Source of the DNA: JABDLO01 sp035327565
GTDB taxonomy: Bacteria; Bacteroidota; Bacteroidia; Chitinophagales; Saprospiraceae
Direction: 5' to 3'
NCBI GenBank assembly: GCA_035327565.1
Contig: DAOLDB010000001.1
Coordinates: 124,001-188,000 of the forward strand
DNA length: 64,000 nucleotides
Each line of letters begins with the position of its first letter. Position 1 is the stretch's first letter. The notes under the pieces were generated by a model. The model was not told where the DNA came from. It saw only the letters and a program-made list of their open reading frames with translations, and did not search any database. The translations under genes and the position numbers were made by a program. This document shows positions 1 to 9,302 of the stretch, in pieces.

Positions 1-1473
1 CTTAAACAGTACCGGCCGGTTGGCAGTAGAAAATCCTGAATAAATGGAATGCCCTTCTGCAAGATTATATTTCACATTGACACTATATGTTGGAAATCTG
101 TATTTCAGTTCATCTGGAAAATTTTCTGAAGGCAAATAATCAATGAATCCTGTTAAATTGGATCCTCCATATTCATACCTGATTCCCGCAGAAAGCAATA
201 AATCCGGGGTGATATATGTAAGATTTTCAACAAAAGCCGCAATACTTTCACTGAGAAAGTTAAGATCTCGCCCAAAATAACCGTCAACCACCGAAAGATC
301 ATATCCAAAGCCACTGGTACCTGTTCCTCTCTGTCTTCTTTTAAGATTATTATTGAAGTAGCGCATACCCATGTTCAAATGGTTCTGTCTTCCCAGCCAC
401 TGGTAGTCATGTAAAAGTCTGACCTCAGAAGTTCTGCTGTGATAATTATCTATATGAACATTACGCCGACTATACTCTAGCGTTGCAGGGTCTATCAGAT
501 CCTCTCTGTCAGCAAAGCCTTCAAATAATACACTGTTTCTCGAACCATAAATTCCGGAAGTTACCCAATTCAATGAAGTATTTCGTCCTATTTTCCAATC
601 CAGTGATAAAGAGGGTACATAGATATCGGGGCTATAAAAATTTCGTGTTCTTGAAGACTGCCGAGGGTTTTCATTAAACATTGCGTCATTAAGGGGACCG
701 GGCAATTGATAAAGATATGTACTTCTCCCCAGTTCAGCACGAATTTTGAAGTATGGATACAATTCATATGAAATTTGTAAAAACTGTGCTTCTGCATCCG
801 ACCGTGAATGTTGACGATATCCATCCGATACTCTTTTGTGATAATAGGTATAGTAAGAAAACTTGTTGACTTTTCCTCCTAAAGCATGATAAGTACTGAA
901 AAGTCCGTATGAACCTATGGTATTGATCCCTTCATATCCTATAACTTTGGAAGTATCCGGAGATTTTGTGATGTAATTGAGCATACCGCCAAACTGTTGC
1001 CCATACTGTAGGGAGCCTGTACCTCTTACCAATTCCACTTTTTCAATACTTTCCATCGGCATGCTGTAGTGACTTGCAGGATATCCATACATGTCAGAAT
1101 TGATGATGACTCCATTCTGTCTGACATTAAATTCCCAACTTCTGTGCGGATCAAGCCCTCTTACTGACATATTTACCTGATTGCCGGATCCATCCATGTC
1201 ATAAATAAATGCGCCGGGTATTCTTGCAAATAGTTGTCTACCTATTTTCTCACTCAGATTCCCGGGTATGTGGGAGAGGTTAACGACTTCATTCTTCCTT
1301 CCACCAATGATATAAGTACCTTTTACAACTGGCAAATAGTCTACCTCTTGCACTACCCGTTGACTTTTGACTTCTACATGTTCCAGCTCAATGATAAAAA
1401 ATGAGGAATCAAGCATTTCCTGTGAATAAACGAGAATCGGAATGAATAAAAACAAAAGTAAAAACCGGATCAT
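1..1473 (-). CDS. TonB-dependent outer-membrane receptor (partial, C-terminus beyond left edge)
   Basis: The reading frame is open from an ATG at 1473 down to base 1, giving 491 visible codons. It begins with a signal peptide ending near VYSQ. It has no carboxypeptidase-like extension. The plug domain follows at roughly residues 45-190, with GNQVNMSVRGLDPHRSWEFN, RQNGVIINSD, and EKVELVRGTGSLQYGQQFGG leading into an NYIT segment. The remainder looks like alternating barrel strands, and the visible part ends in a typical ANRPVLFK strand. The layout resembles FecA/siderophore-type receptors, which import iron chelates or other ligands across the outer membrane using TonB energy. The substrate cannot be told from sequence. 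A 15-nt inverted repeat lies 35 nt upstream of the start. Confidence 0.9.
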   Translation of the reverse strand, partial: MIRFLLLFLFIPILVYSQEMLDSSFFIIELEHVEVKSQRVVQEVDYLPVVKGTYIIGGRKNEVVNLSHIPGNLSEKIGRQLFARIPGAFIYDMDGSGNQVNMSVRGLDPHRSWEFNVRQNGVIINSDMYGYPASHYSMPMESIEKVELVRGTGSLQYGQQFGGMLNYITKSPDTSKVIGYEGINTIGSYGLFSTYHALGGKVNKFSYYTYYHKRVSDGYRQHSRSDAEAQFLQISYELYPYFKIRAELGRSTYLYQLPGPLNDAMFNENPRQSSRTRNFYSPDIYVPSLSLDWKIGRNTSLNWVTSGIYGSRNSVLFEGFADREDLIDPATLEYSRRNVHIDNYHSRTSEVRLLHDYQWLGRQNHLNMGMRYFNNNLKRRQRGTGTSGFGYDLSVVDGYFGRDLNFLSESIAAFVENLTYITPDLLLSAGIRYEYGGSNLTGFIDYLPSENFPDELKYRFPTYSVNVKYNLAEGHSIYSGFSTANRPVLFK

Positions 1474-1508
1474 TGATGTTTAAAATATGATTCTGTTTTA
1501 GATTTCAT

Positions 1509-1523
1509 TTTGCAACGTGCAAA
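1509..1523. promoter_or_regulatory. Inverted repeat upstream of TonB receptor
   Basis: TTTGCA-ACG-TGCAAA is a perfect 6-bp inverted repeat with a 3-nt centre, 35 nt before the receptor start codon. Its position suits an operator for a dimeric regulator. It does not resemble a Fur box. The function is inferred from symmetry and position only. Confidence 0.35.
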
Positions 1524-1732
1524 TTTAATTGCCAAAATCAGTACAAAACCAACAAAATTCTTAGAAAAACATTAGAATAGTGTAAGACTTAAAAAACAGG
1601 GTCAGAATTACAGGTAAGGGTGGAATTACTAACGAAATACGAAAATCTGTAGTACTCAAACCGGAACGATTGAAAAGAAATCTTTACCATCAAATTTTAA
1701 TGGAGATTCAGGTTTGTACAATTGAGTAAACT

Positions 1733-2290
1733 TCATTTAATCGCATTAAAATCCTTTTTATCAATCCGGTAAAATTCCGTTGACTTTTTGTTAATTACTT
1801 TTGTTTCGGTGAAATGCATTCCTAATCTTTCAGTCACTTTTCCTGAGAGTATATTGTCAGTATCAAAGCTGGCAATTAAGTATTCAAAGTGTAATACGGT
1901 AAAGGCATACCCTATGACTTTTCGTGCAGCTTCAGTAGCAAATCCACGATGCCAAAAAGGAGGAAGGAGTCCATAAATCAGTTGGGGGTTCTTTTCTTCG
2001 AAAAATGGCCAAAGCCCCGCGAATCCAACCCAATCATTATTACTCACCAGGGTTGCCTTCCAAAGACCCCATCCATTCTCTTCAAAGTATTGTTTATTTT
2101 TGATAAATATCTCTTTAGATTCCTGCATTGATAAAATCCGGTCATCCCACAAATGCTTCTTCACCGCCGCATGTGTAAAAATCTCATGCATCCGCAGATC
2201 ATCATCCATCTGACAGAAAGGTATCAAATCCAAACGGGAAGAATGAAGAATAAGATTCGAAAAATACCTGACCGGATCTTTCATTTGCAT
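1733..2290 (-). CDS. GNAT-family N-acetyltransferase (RimJ/RimL type)
   Basis: This 185-residue protein has the Acetyltransf_3 layout. The acetyl-CoA binding loop is at residues 112-120 (FWHRGFATE, matching the R-G-x-A/G pattern). It is followed by an AARKVIGYAF helix and a late segment GKVTERLGMHFTET, matching the S/N-x-x-V-x-E-K-L-G-F motif of this group. Family members acetylate the N-terminus of ribosomal proteins, amino acids or small amines, and the acceptor here is unknown. The start lies 5 nt after the stop of the aminotransferase gene on the same strand, so the two are probably co-transcribed. Confidence 0.85.
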   Translation of the reverse strand: MQMKDPVRYFSNLILHSSRLDLIPFCQMDDDLRMHEIFTHAAVKKHLWDDRILSMQESKEIFIKNKQYFEENGWGLWKATLVSNNDWVGFAGLWPFFEEKNPQLIYGLLPPFWHRGFATEAARKVIGYAFTVLHFEYLIASFDTDNILSGKVTERLGMHFTETKVINKKSTEFYRIDKKDFNAIK

Positions 2291-2295
2291 GAAAA

Positions 2296-3570
2296 CTATA
2301 CATTCAGGAACTGTAAAATCGCGTTTGACAACTTTTCCATTTCAAACTCCGATGTGTACACATTCGGGGTAATTCGAACGCCATTGATCTTTTCCCAATG
2401 GATGGCCACAGTATGTATTTTATACTTTTCCCATAAAAACTTCTCAAGTTCTGAGGCATCTCTGTCCTTGATATGAATGTTGGCTAAAGCACATCCATAT
2501 TGTGGATGGAATGAATTGTAAAAATAGACCAAAGGATGATCCTTTAATGGTGTTGACCACAATTTTTTTAAATATTGGAGTCTTTCAGCTTTTCTTCCTG
2601 TACCAATCAATTGGTGCAAATTCAATGAATGGCCAATAGCCATCTCGGAGGCAAAACTTCGGGTTCCCAGACTTTCGAATTTGCGGATATCTCCACCATC
2701 CGGTTCATTGGCTGAAAGCAATGCCCAAACTTTTGGAATTTTTTCCTTGCGCACATACATCAGACCACTGCCAAAAGGTGCACATAACCACTTATGAAGC
2801 GAGGTCGCAAAATAATCACAAGAAAGATCAGTTATGGAAAAATCGATTTGACCAAATGAATGCGCTCCATCCACGATGACTTCCGCTCCCCGCTGACGGA
2901 CTGCTTCGGCTATTTTCTTTACGGGTAATACCTGTCCGGTCCAATTGATCACATGGGTAATGTGGACAATCCTGGTAGCTGGCGTCATTTTGTCCAAATA
3001 CAATTGCACAATTTCTTCATCATTTTCCATAGGGAAATTCATCTCTTCTATCCAATTCAGTTTGATGCCGTCTCTTTTCTCTCTTTGTTTCCATGCATTG
3101 ATCATATTGGGATAGTCATAGCGATTCAATACTACTTCATCTCCTCTTTTCAGGTCTAATCCAAAAATGACTGTATTCAAACCTTCAGTAGAATTCCTGT
3201 TGATGGCTATTTCCTCCGGTGAACATCCAGCTAAATAGGAAAGATTCTCCCTCAAAGCTTCTCTTCCTGCATCCAAAATCCTCCACATGTAGTAGGAAGG
3301 CGCTTCGTTGGACCATCGGATATATTTATCCAAAGCATCCTGCGTGGTTTTTGGCATGGGGCAAACCCCACCATTGTTGAGGTTGATAACATTAGGACTT
3401 ACGGTATAGCATTCTCTGATCCATGCCCAAAATTCATCTTCAGATAAATTATCAGGTACATCCAAAGAGAAGGTAGAAGTAGATAAAGCATCCAACATAG
3501 CTGATCCAGCACTTGCAGTGATCAAGGCCTGTAGGGAATGTTTTACAAAATCTCTGCGTATCATTTTCAC
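2296..3570 (-). CDS. Class V aminotransferase-like PLP enzyme with Tat signal
   Basis: The 424-residue protein belongs to the fold-type I class V group (isopenicillin-N epimerase/cysteine desulfurase-like). PLP-binding elements are visible: VIVDGAHSFG with Asp234 and His237 for the pyridine ring, and SLHKWL with Lys260 as the Schiff-base lysine. The N-terminus, MKMIRRDFVKHSLQA followed by a small-residue hydrophobic stretch, matches a twin-arginine signal (RRxFxK). This implies export of the folded holoenzyme. Related exported class V proteins are common in Bacteroidota and mostly uncharacterised. The substrate is unknown. It is the first gene of a two-gene unit with the acetyltransferase. 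Confidence 0.85.
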   Translation of the reverse strand: MKMIRRDFVKHSLQALITASAGSAMLDALSTSTFSLDVPDNLSEDEFWAWIRECYTVSPNVINLNNGGVCPMPKTTQDALDKYIRWSNEAPSYYMWRILDAGREALRENLSYLAGCSPEEIAINRNSTEGLNTVIFGLDLKRGDEVVLNRYDYPNMINAWKQREKRDGIKLNWIEEMNFPMENDEEIVQLYLDKMTPATRIVHITHVINWTGQVLPVKKIAEAVRQRGAEVIVDGAHSFGQIDFSITDLSCDYFATSLHKWLCAPFGSGLMYVRKEKIPKVWALLSANEPDGGDIRKFESLGTRSFASEMAIGHSLNLHQLIGTGRKAERLQYLKKLWSTPLKDHPLVYFYNSFHPQYGCALANIHIKDRDASELEKFLWEKYKIHTVAIHWEKINGVRITPNVYTSEFEMEKLSNAILQFLNV

Positions 3571-3659
3571 TTTTGTATTGATATCAAATAATAAAAAAAC
3601 CTTTCCATTGATTCATTCAAAGATAATGATTTTGCGATGGCAATGGATATAATTAAAAA

Positions 3660-3910
3660 TTTCAGGTGCATATCGAAATTGTCGGCAACAGTCAGCGAAT
3701 ATAAGGCAGTGGGAAGTCGGCAGAAATTGAAAATGGAAAATGGATAATTGTTTTTCGTGGAGGTATTCATTATTGGTAATTTATGGTCTTTGTGCTAAAT
3801 TCTTCGTGGCCTTTGTGGTAAGATAATAGTCTTTGCATAGAAGGCACTAGGCAGAAAATGTTGAGAAGTTTATGCGTTAAGGTATTGAGTTGTTTATGTG
3901 TTGAGGCGTT
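3660..3910. repeat. Intergenic island of degenerate short repeats
   Basis: The 431-nt gap between the aminotransferase and the AraC gene has no convincing gene. It contains GGCAGT/GTCGGCA-like words (3680-3725 and again near 3845), a TTTGTG/TTCGTGG-rich stretch at 3787-3822, and an imperfect tandem duplication. The duplicated 22-nt units at 3862-3883 and 3886-3907 differ at only four positions. These look like relics of repeats that populate intergenic DNA in this phylum. Whether they are dispersed elsewhere cannot be seen from one window. Confidence 0.4.
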
Positions 3911-4001
3911 GTATTTATATCCTGAAAATTTATACAGACAATATGGATGATTTGTTCTACTGCGTTAGAAGGCAGGATCCCTAGACAATCTGGAAAAACT
4001 G

Positions 4002-4868
4002 ATGAAAAAATTTGAGTTCTCAAAAACTAAATATGGGGTAGAGCTTCTTATGGATGTGGGGTTCTATCCAGACTTCCCGAATTATTATTTTGAAAGCGAC
4101 ATTCATACTGCAGCTTTTTTTGAAATCATTTTATTCACCCAATGTGAAGGTTACCTGGAACTCGATGAACAAATCATCAAATTATTTCCTAATACCATCA
4201 TTTTTATTTCTCCCTTTCAAAAAAGAAAGTGGTTCGTCAATAAAGCTAAAATTCAATGCTATTTCTTACTCTTTCAGGATGATTTTCTCTCTAATTTTTT
4301 TTCTGACAAACTGTTTACTTACCGATTGCAGTTCTTTTTCAACAAGTCAAATCCATTGTTCTTATCTATTTCCGATACGCTAAAAGATAAGTTAATCAGT
4401 ATTTATGAGGAAATAAATGAAGAGATCCATGGCATCCATTCAGATAGTAATCATTTAATCAGGTCAATGCTCTATTTTGTTCTTATAAAGCTCAACAGAG
4501 AGTATGCAAAAGAACATAGACTTTCCATAGAAACCATCGAAAATAATTTGGCATATGGTCTGAAAAGATGGGTCGTTCGCGAATACAAAAAATACAGACA
4601 GGTGGATTACTACGCCCAGCTTATAGGTGTGAGCAGGATTACACTCAACAAAGCGGTAAAAGCACAATTTAGTATTACAGTTTCTGAAATGATAAATCGT
4701 TTTATTCTTACAGAGATCAAAACTGAATTGCTATATACTAATAAAAGCATTAAAGAGATATCCGCAGATTTACATTTTTCTGAACCCCATCATCTGACCC
4801 GGTTTTTTAAAACAAAAACGGGAAAAACACCCAGTGAATTTAAAAATGATTATCATATTGGTAGGTAA
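4002..4868 (+). CDS. AraC-family transcriptional regulator
   Basis: This 288-residue protein has an N-terminal cupin-like sensing region (about residues 25-110, containing ELDEQIIKLFPNTIIFISP) and a C-terminal AraC double helix-turn-helix (about 190-285). The second helix-turn-helix ends with HFSEPHHLTRFFKTKTGKTP, the family signature. AraC proteins bind direct DNA repeats and respond to small molecules. The target and effector are unknown. The next gene, on the same strand 78 nt downstream, encodes a secreted LamG-like protein and is a plausible target. Confidence 0.9.
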   Translation: MKKFEFSKTKYGVELLMDVGFYPDFPNYYFESDIHTAAFFEIILFTQCEGYLELDEQIIKLFPNTIIFISPFQKRKWFVNKAKIQCYFLLFQDDFLSNFFSDKLFTYRLQFFFNKSNPLFLSISDTLKDKLISIYEEINEEIHGIHSDSNHLIRSMLYFVLIKLNREYAKEHRLSIETIENNLAYGLKRWVVREYKKYRQVDYYAQLIGVSRITLNKAVKAQFSITVSEMINRFILTEIKTELLYTNKSIKEISADLHFSEPHHLTRFFKTKTGKTPSEFKNDYHIGR

Positions 4869-4946
4869 TGATTATGGAGTGGTATTCTTCAAATTACCTT
4901 GTCATCATATTTTTGCAGAACTAAATATAGAACTAAAACCTATCCA

Positions 4947-6026
4947 ATGCACCCAAATAAGTCAGTATTTCTATTATTTCTATTTTCAATTCGGTATTTT
5001 TTGTGTTTATCCCAGTCCATGGTTGAAATGGCACCCCAAAACTGGGAGAGCTATGGTGGAGCAAAAACATCATTTGAACATTTTGATGGGGCTCAAACGG
5101 TTCGATTAGAAGGTAAAATTTTTGCGAAAGAAATCCTTCTGGATCAGGGTACTATAGAAGTCGATGTATACTCAAATTCAAAAAGAAGTTTTGCAGGTAT
5201 CGTATTCAGAAAAGCCGGCCATCATATGGAGGACATTTACTTGCGAATGCACAAAAGCAGACAACCGGATGCCTTACAATATACACCGGTATTCAATGGA
5301 GAATCTTCATGGCAATTATACCATGAATATCAGGCGAATGTACCATTCAATCAGGAAGGATGGAATAAATTGAAAGTTATATTTAAGGAAAGTGTAGCTC
5401 TGGTTTATGTAAATGATGTAATGGTTTTAAAAGTTGAAGAATTAAGAACTGATAATCATTTGGGTGCTATCGGTTTATTTTCATTGTTTGAAAACCGGTT
5501 TGCTCATTTTAGATATTCACCCCTAACCGTTGAAATCTCTGATCACTCCATACCTGAACCAAAACCTGAAACTGATGGAGTCATTACTCAATGGCAAATC
5601 ACTGAAGCCAAAGCATTTTTTGAAACGACTTCTGTACCTGATAATCTGGAAACCATCAACTACACATTAGTTAAAACAGAACCTTCAGGATTGCTTACCA
5701 TTTCAAAATTTCTTAAAAAACCTAGTTTTGGTAATTTTGAAGCAAATGATGAGGCATTTACGATTTGCAGACATGAATGGTCAGAAACCAAAAAAACTAC
5801 TAAGGTCTTTTCATTTGACTATAGTGACAAAATCAGCATTTTCCTCAATGGCAACCTCATTTTTAGTGGGGATAATGCATTTCAATCAAAAGGGGTGCAA
5901 TTCATGGGACACCTCAATATAGGAGCCAATAAACTACACCTACCATTAAAAAAAGGTAAAAATGTAATCCATTGCATTGTGATTGACAAAGCAAACGGTT
6001 GGGGATTGATGGGACGGATTTACTGA
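4947..6026 (+). CDS. Secreted LamG/DUF1080-like protein
   Basis: The chosen start is ATG 4947. It gives a 359-residue protein with a clear signal peptide (hydrophobic FLLFLFSIRYFLCL, cleavage near SQS). An in-frame start 48 nt further upstream would spoil the signal. Residues about 30-190 look like a concanavalin-type jelly roll: GTIEVDVYSNSKRSFAGIVF, then GWNKLKVIFKESVALVYVND and GAIGLFS. This resembles DUF1080/LamG domains that bind or cleave carbohydrate. A second beta-rich half (about 200-359) contains SIFLNGNLIFSG and GANKLHLPLKKGKNVIHC, similar to accessory domains of glycosidases. No catalytic residues were recognised. It may be a binding protein. Confidence 0.6.
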   Translation: MHPNKSVFLLFLFSIRYFLCLSQSMVEMAPQNWESYGGAKTSFEHFDGAQTVRLEGKIFAKEILLDQGTIEVDVYSNSKRSFAGIVFRKAGHHMEDIYLRMHKSRQPDALQYTPVFNGESSWQLYHEYQANVPFNQEGWNKLKVIFKESVALVYVNDVMVLKVEELRTDNHLGAIGLFSLFENRFAHFRYSPLTVEISDHSIPEPKPETDGVITQWQITEAKAFFETTSVPDNLETINYTLVKTEPSGLLTISKFLKKPSFGNFEANDEAFTICRHEWSETKKTTKVFSFDYSDKISIFLNGNLIFSGDNAFQSKGVQFMGHLNIGANKLHLPLKKGKNVIHCIVIDKANGWGLMGRIY

Positions 6027-6215
6027 TTTGTCAGTATAATAGTTACACTAACAATGCTTCAGTATTTCACAAAATCTCCACTCAATTTCTCTTGATGATT
6101 TTATCATCTCATATTACTCTTTCTGCTCTACATGTTTTTTTTTTATTGGTTAAAGTTTACAACCTTTTTAGAATACAAAGCATCACATTAATATTAAGTC
6201 TAAAAATTTTCAAAA

Positions 6216-6755
6216 ATGAAATTGCGATTATATGCTTCCGGATTTCTTCTGTTCAGTCTGCATTGTGCTTTTTGCCAAATACAACCATTATTGGATGGCG
6301 CTTTTCAACGTTTTTCCGGCACTTCAAGCATCATTATGTATACAGCTGAGAAAATGCCTGAATCATTGTATAATTATACACCGGCAAGTGATGTGAGGAC
6401 TTTCGGGCAACAAATACAACATATCATTGAATCAAATTACTTTTTCTGCAATCAGATATTAGAAGAGGGAAAAACAATTGATACAGAGGCAATGGCTGGA
6501 TCCAAAAGCAAGTTACTGAATGCATTGTCAGAAAGTATCAGATATTGTGAAATGGCACATAGCCAACTTGGTGAAAAATCATCATTGGAAAAATTACCAT
6601 TTCAGGGTCAGTTAAAACCCAAATTAGAAATTTTAAACACCAATATCATGCACAATATCATGCATTACGGAAATTTGGTTATTTACTTACGTATGAATGG
6701 GTTTGTGCCACCTACCAGTGATCAGGAATTTATGAAAAAATTAATGGGTGAATAA
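6216..6755 (+). CDS. DinB-family protein with signal peptide
   Basis: The 179-residue protein begins with a signal peptide (LYASGFLLFSLHCAFCQ). A DinB four-helix bundle follows: FGQQIQHIIESNYFFCNQIL carries the first metal-ligand histidine, and MHNIMHYGNLVIYLRMNGFV carries the C-terminal histidine region. DinB-like proteins bind a divalent metal and include thiol-dependent S-transferases. Exported versions are frequent in Bacteroidota and have no established substrate. It stands alone, 190 nt after the LamG-like gene. Confidence 0.8.
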   Translation: MKLRLYASGFLLFSLHCAFCQIQPLLDGAFQRFSGTSSIIMYTAEKMPESLYNYTPASDVRTFGQQIQHIIESNYFFCNQILEEGKTIDTEAMAGSKSKLLNALSESIRYCEMAHSQLGEKSSLEKLPFQGQLKPKLEILNTNIMHNIMHYGNLVIYLRMNGFVPPTSDQEFMKKLMGE

Positions 6756-6836
6756 TGAATTGCAGGGAAAAAGGTTTTTGTCATCTGGGTATTGAGTTAA
6801 TGAATTTCCCTTTGTGATTCATCCTTTATTATAAAT

Positions 6837-7297
6837 ATGATGATCTCAAACAAACAGGTTATTATAAGTATTTTCATCGTCTTTTTTTCAATAACTGTAG
6901 GGTTGTTGTTGGCAGCTTTAGCCAACAGCTCAGGTCTTGATCTGGCAAAAACACAACTTTTTCATTCATTGGCTATGACCTTTGTTGTAGTCCCTGCAGT
7001 ACTGCTGGTATTTACAAGAAGGGATAACATACCATTGAAAAATCTATTCAACGAAAGTTCAATAAATAGTTTAGGTAAATTTAGTTTGGGTGCCGGACTT
7101 ATATTTATTCCTATGATTTTCCATTTTAGTATATTCCTTTTTATGGGAGGGATACAACTTTTAAATTCCATAGATGTTCCAATGATAATCAACATCAAAG
7201 GTGCAATGGCCTATGCATTTTTTTGATAATCGTTATGTACCCAAAACTCAGGGGAAAGACTTGGGGATGGAAGAAATACAATCCTCAAATGGAATAA
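6837..7297 (+). pseudogene. CPBP-like membrane protein, frameshifted at a T7 tract
   Basis: A 129-codon frame (6837-7226) has hydrophobic segments at about residues 8-28, 43-58, 82-103 and 110-129. This resembles the N-terminal half of CAAX-protease/CPBP-type membrane proteins. It stops at TGA 7224-7226 directly after seven T residues (7218-7224). With one extra T the frame continues as AFFLIIVMYPKLRGKTWGW... to TAA at 7295-7297. The conserved EExxxR glutamate/arginine motif of CPBP proteases is absent in both parts. The gene is probably decayed. A homopolymer sequencing error is the alternative for the shift, but even the repaired product is short. Confidence 0.5.
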
Positions 7298-7445
7298 AAA
7301 CTATTCCCATCAATGATTTCTACACATAAAAGTAGAAATCAAACACAAAAGAATAATCTGAAATCCTATATGAACTGTAAGTGCGTTACCAAGTACTTTA
7401 GCTTCTGAAAACGACAAAATGTAGGTATAAAACAAATGGCCACAC

Positions 7446-7784
7446 ATGATTTTAGACAAAGTTTTGAAGGTTGGTTCAATAGATGGACATGGTACAATGG
7501 AGTATTTTGTTGAAGACGACCAGGCTGAAAAATCCAATAAGTGGCTGTTTGATAAACATCGATTTAATGTATGTCACAAAATTGAATAGATAGAATCCAC
7601 CCCATACAATACCGACATTAATTATATTGTCGATGTAAAATCGAGTGTTTTTATTACATTACAATGGATATTGTCCATTCTCTGGCCGCATGACTCGTAT
7701 TTTGAAGGTGCTTTTGACAAAGTGGAAAATCAATTTACTGGTAACAATAAAAAACAATATGGAGCTATTGGGTCAGGTTTTTAA
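7446..7784 (+). pseudogene. Unrecognised reading frame interrupted by one TAG
   Basis: From ATG 7446 a frame runs 112 codons to TAA 7782-7784, broken only by an in-frame TAG at 7587-7589. The translated halves are protein-like in composition (GHGTMEYFVEDDQAEKSNKW before the stop; DYFEGAF-like and DKVENQFTGNNKKQYGAIGSG-like words after it). I do not recognise the family. It sits between the broken CPBP-like gene and the peptidase gene, so it is most likely gene debris. The rest of 7298-7881 holds nothing else I can support. Confidence 0.3.
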
Positions 7785-7881
7785 GATAAATCATGAAAAC
7801 GATAAAAGTAGAACACAATTAATATTTCAGTTTTGACAAAAAAGAAATATGGAATTTTATATCAATTAAATTTATACCCTC

Positions 7882-9261
7882 ATGAAAGTATCTCCGATTT
7901 TAAAAAAATACAACGTTGTTTGTTTAATCAGGTTCATATACCGGGTTTTAATACTCTTTCAATGTGGAAGTCTCTTTCGGCAAATCAGATTTCTTCAAAC
8001 AAAAGGCCTTATTTTTTTAATTTGGGTTTTTCCTGCATTTACTTCGACTGGATATTCCGAAATGAACAACTTAAATCATGATTCGCTACCATTCTATGAT
8101 GTAAAGGCAGGGATAATGCTTGAGACAGGAACAATTGAAATTGATTTAAAAATGACCATTCCTTATCATGAAATTCATGATAAAACCATTTCATTCCTTT
8201 TATCTTCGGCTGCAAAAATTTCATCAATTGGAGGAAGTCAGTTAAAAGAATACCACATAAATGAAGCCGGGCCTGGTATTAACATTTACACTTTTCAATT
8301 TGATAGCGATATTGAATCTGTTACGTCCATTGAATTATCTTATACTCTTACTATTCCTGATGATCACCAGGTAAACCGGATTTCTAATGAATGGATAGAA
8401 CTGAATGTTGATTCATTCTGGCATCCTGTAATGACTACATTCCCAAGATTTCATTATTCACTGGAACTTTATTTGGATCATTCTTTTCAAATACTGACAG
8501 GAGACAAAATATCCTCTTCCGAAGACACTCCCAATTTACGTTCCATCCATTCCGGTTTTCCTCGCTTTGACATTTCCTTTGCATCTGCTCAAAATTTTCA
8601 TTCCATAGAAGGAAAATATGCCAGGGTGTATAGTATCAACGAAGATCCGGGAACGCTTGATTCTTTGTTGCTTTTGGCTGATCAGGCTCTTGAATTCCTC
8701 CTGGAATACACAGGTATGATAAAGGATTTTGAGTCAAAACGAATTGTGGTAGTATCCCCACGAAAAGAGGTTGGATATGCACGTGAAAATTATGTTGTAC
8801 TTAGTAAAATCGAAGGGATGGATATAATCAATTTATCCATCTTTCTTGCACATGAGTTTTCTCACTATTGGTTTTCTAATACTAATCCAAACACTCCGGA
8901 TTACTGGCTTGATGAAGCATTTGCTGAATTTTGTGCTATGATTTTTACAAGACAGACTTTTGGTCAACAGGCTTATGATGATAATTTAAAAAACAAAAAA
9001 CAGCATGTAAAGGCCGATCCAAATACCCTCGCTTCTTATGAAAACAGACCTTCACACGTGGCCTTATATTATACAGGACCCATCATATTACACCACTTTG
9101 AGAATTATCTCGGAAGAGATAATTTTCAATTGCTCATAAGAGAAATGATTGCTCATATAATTTCTACAACTGATAGCTTAATGGTTCTGATTCGAAACCA
9201 ATTCAATTCTAAAGCATCAGAAAAATTGAATGAATTAAGAAACACACATTTTCATGAATAA
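7882..9261 (+). CDS. Membrane-anchored gluzincin-type (M1-like) peptidase
   Basis: The 459-residue protein carries a zinc-peptidase motif HEFSHYW at residues 324-330, followed by YWLDEAFAEF (342-350). This corresponds to the WLNEGFA motif of M1 aminopeptidases. Between HExxH and the WLDE glutamate there are 16 residues rather than the usual 18. About residues 70-230 look like an M1-type N-terminal beta domain. The first 60 residues contain two hydrophobic stretches (17-28 and 42-54), suggesting a membrane anchor or a signal with a misplaced start. MNNLN at residue 61 is the only later ATG. No GxMEN exopeptidase motif was seen, so aminopeptidase activity is uncertain. Confidence 0.7.
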   Translation: MKVSPILKKYNVVCLIRFIYRVLILFQCGSLFRQIRFLQTKGLIFLIWVFPAFTSTGYSEMNNLNHDSLPFYDVKAGIMLETGTIEIDLKMTIPYHEIHDKTISFLLSSAAKISSIGGSQLKEYHINEAGPGINIYTFQFDSDIESVTSIELSYTLTIPDDHQVNRISNEWIELNVDSFWHPVMTTFPRFHYSLELYLDHSFQILTGDKISSSEDTPNLRSIHSGFPRFDISFASAQNFHSIEGKYARVYSINEDPGTLDSLLLLADQALEFLLEYTGMIKDFESKRIVVVSPRKEVGYARENYVVLSKIEGMDIINLSIFLAHEFSHYWFSNTNPNTPDYWLDEAFAEFCAMIFTRQTFGQQAYDDNLKNKKQHVKADPNTLASYENRPSHVALYYTGPIILHHFENYLGRDNFQLLIREMIAHIISTTDSLMVLIRNQFNSKASEKLNELRNTHFHE

Positions 9262-9302
9262 TTCATTACTTCATATAGCATCATCAATCGTCACATTTCT
9301 AC

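Noticed and set aside
1788..2476. Plus-strand frames opposite the acetyltransferase and aminotransferase genes
   Set aside because: They lie antisense to well-supported genes and have no family resemblance.
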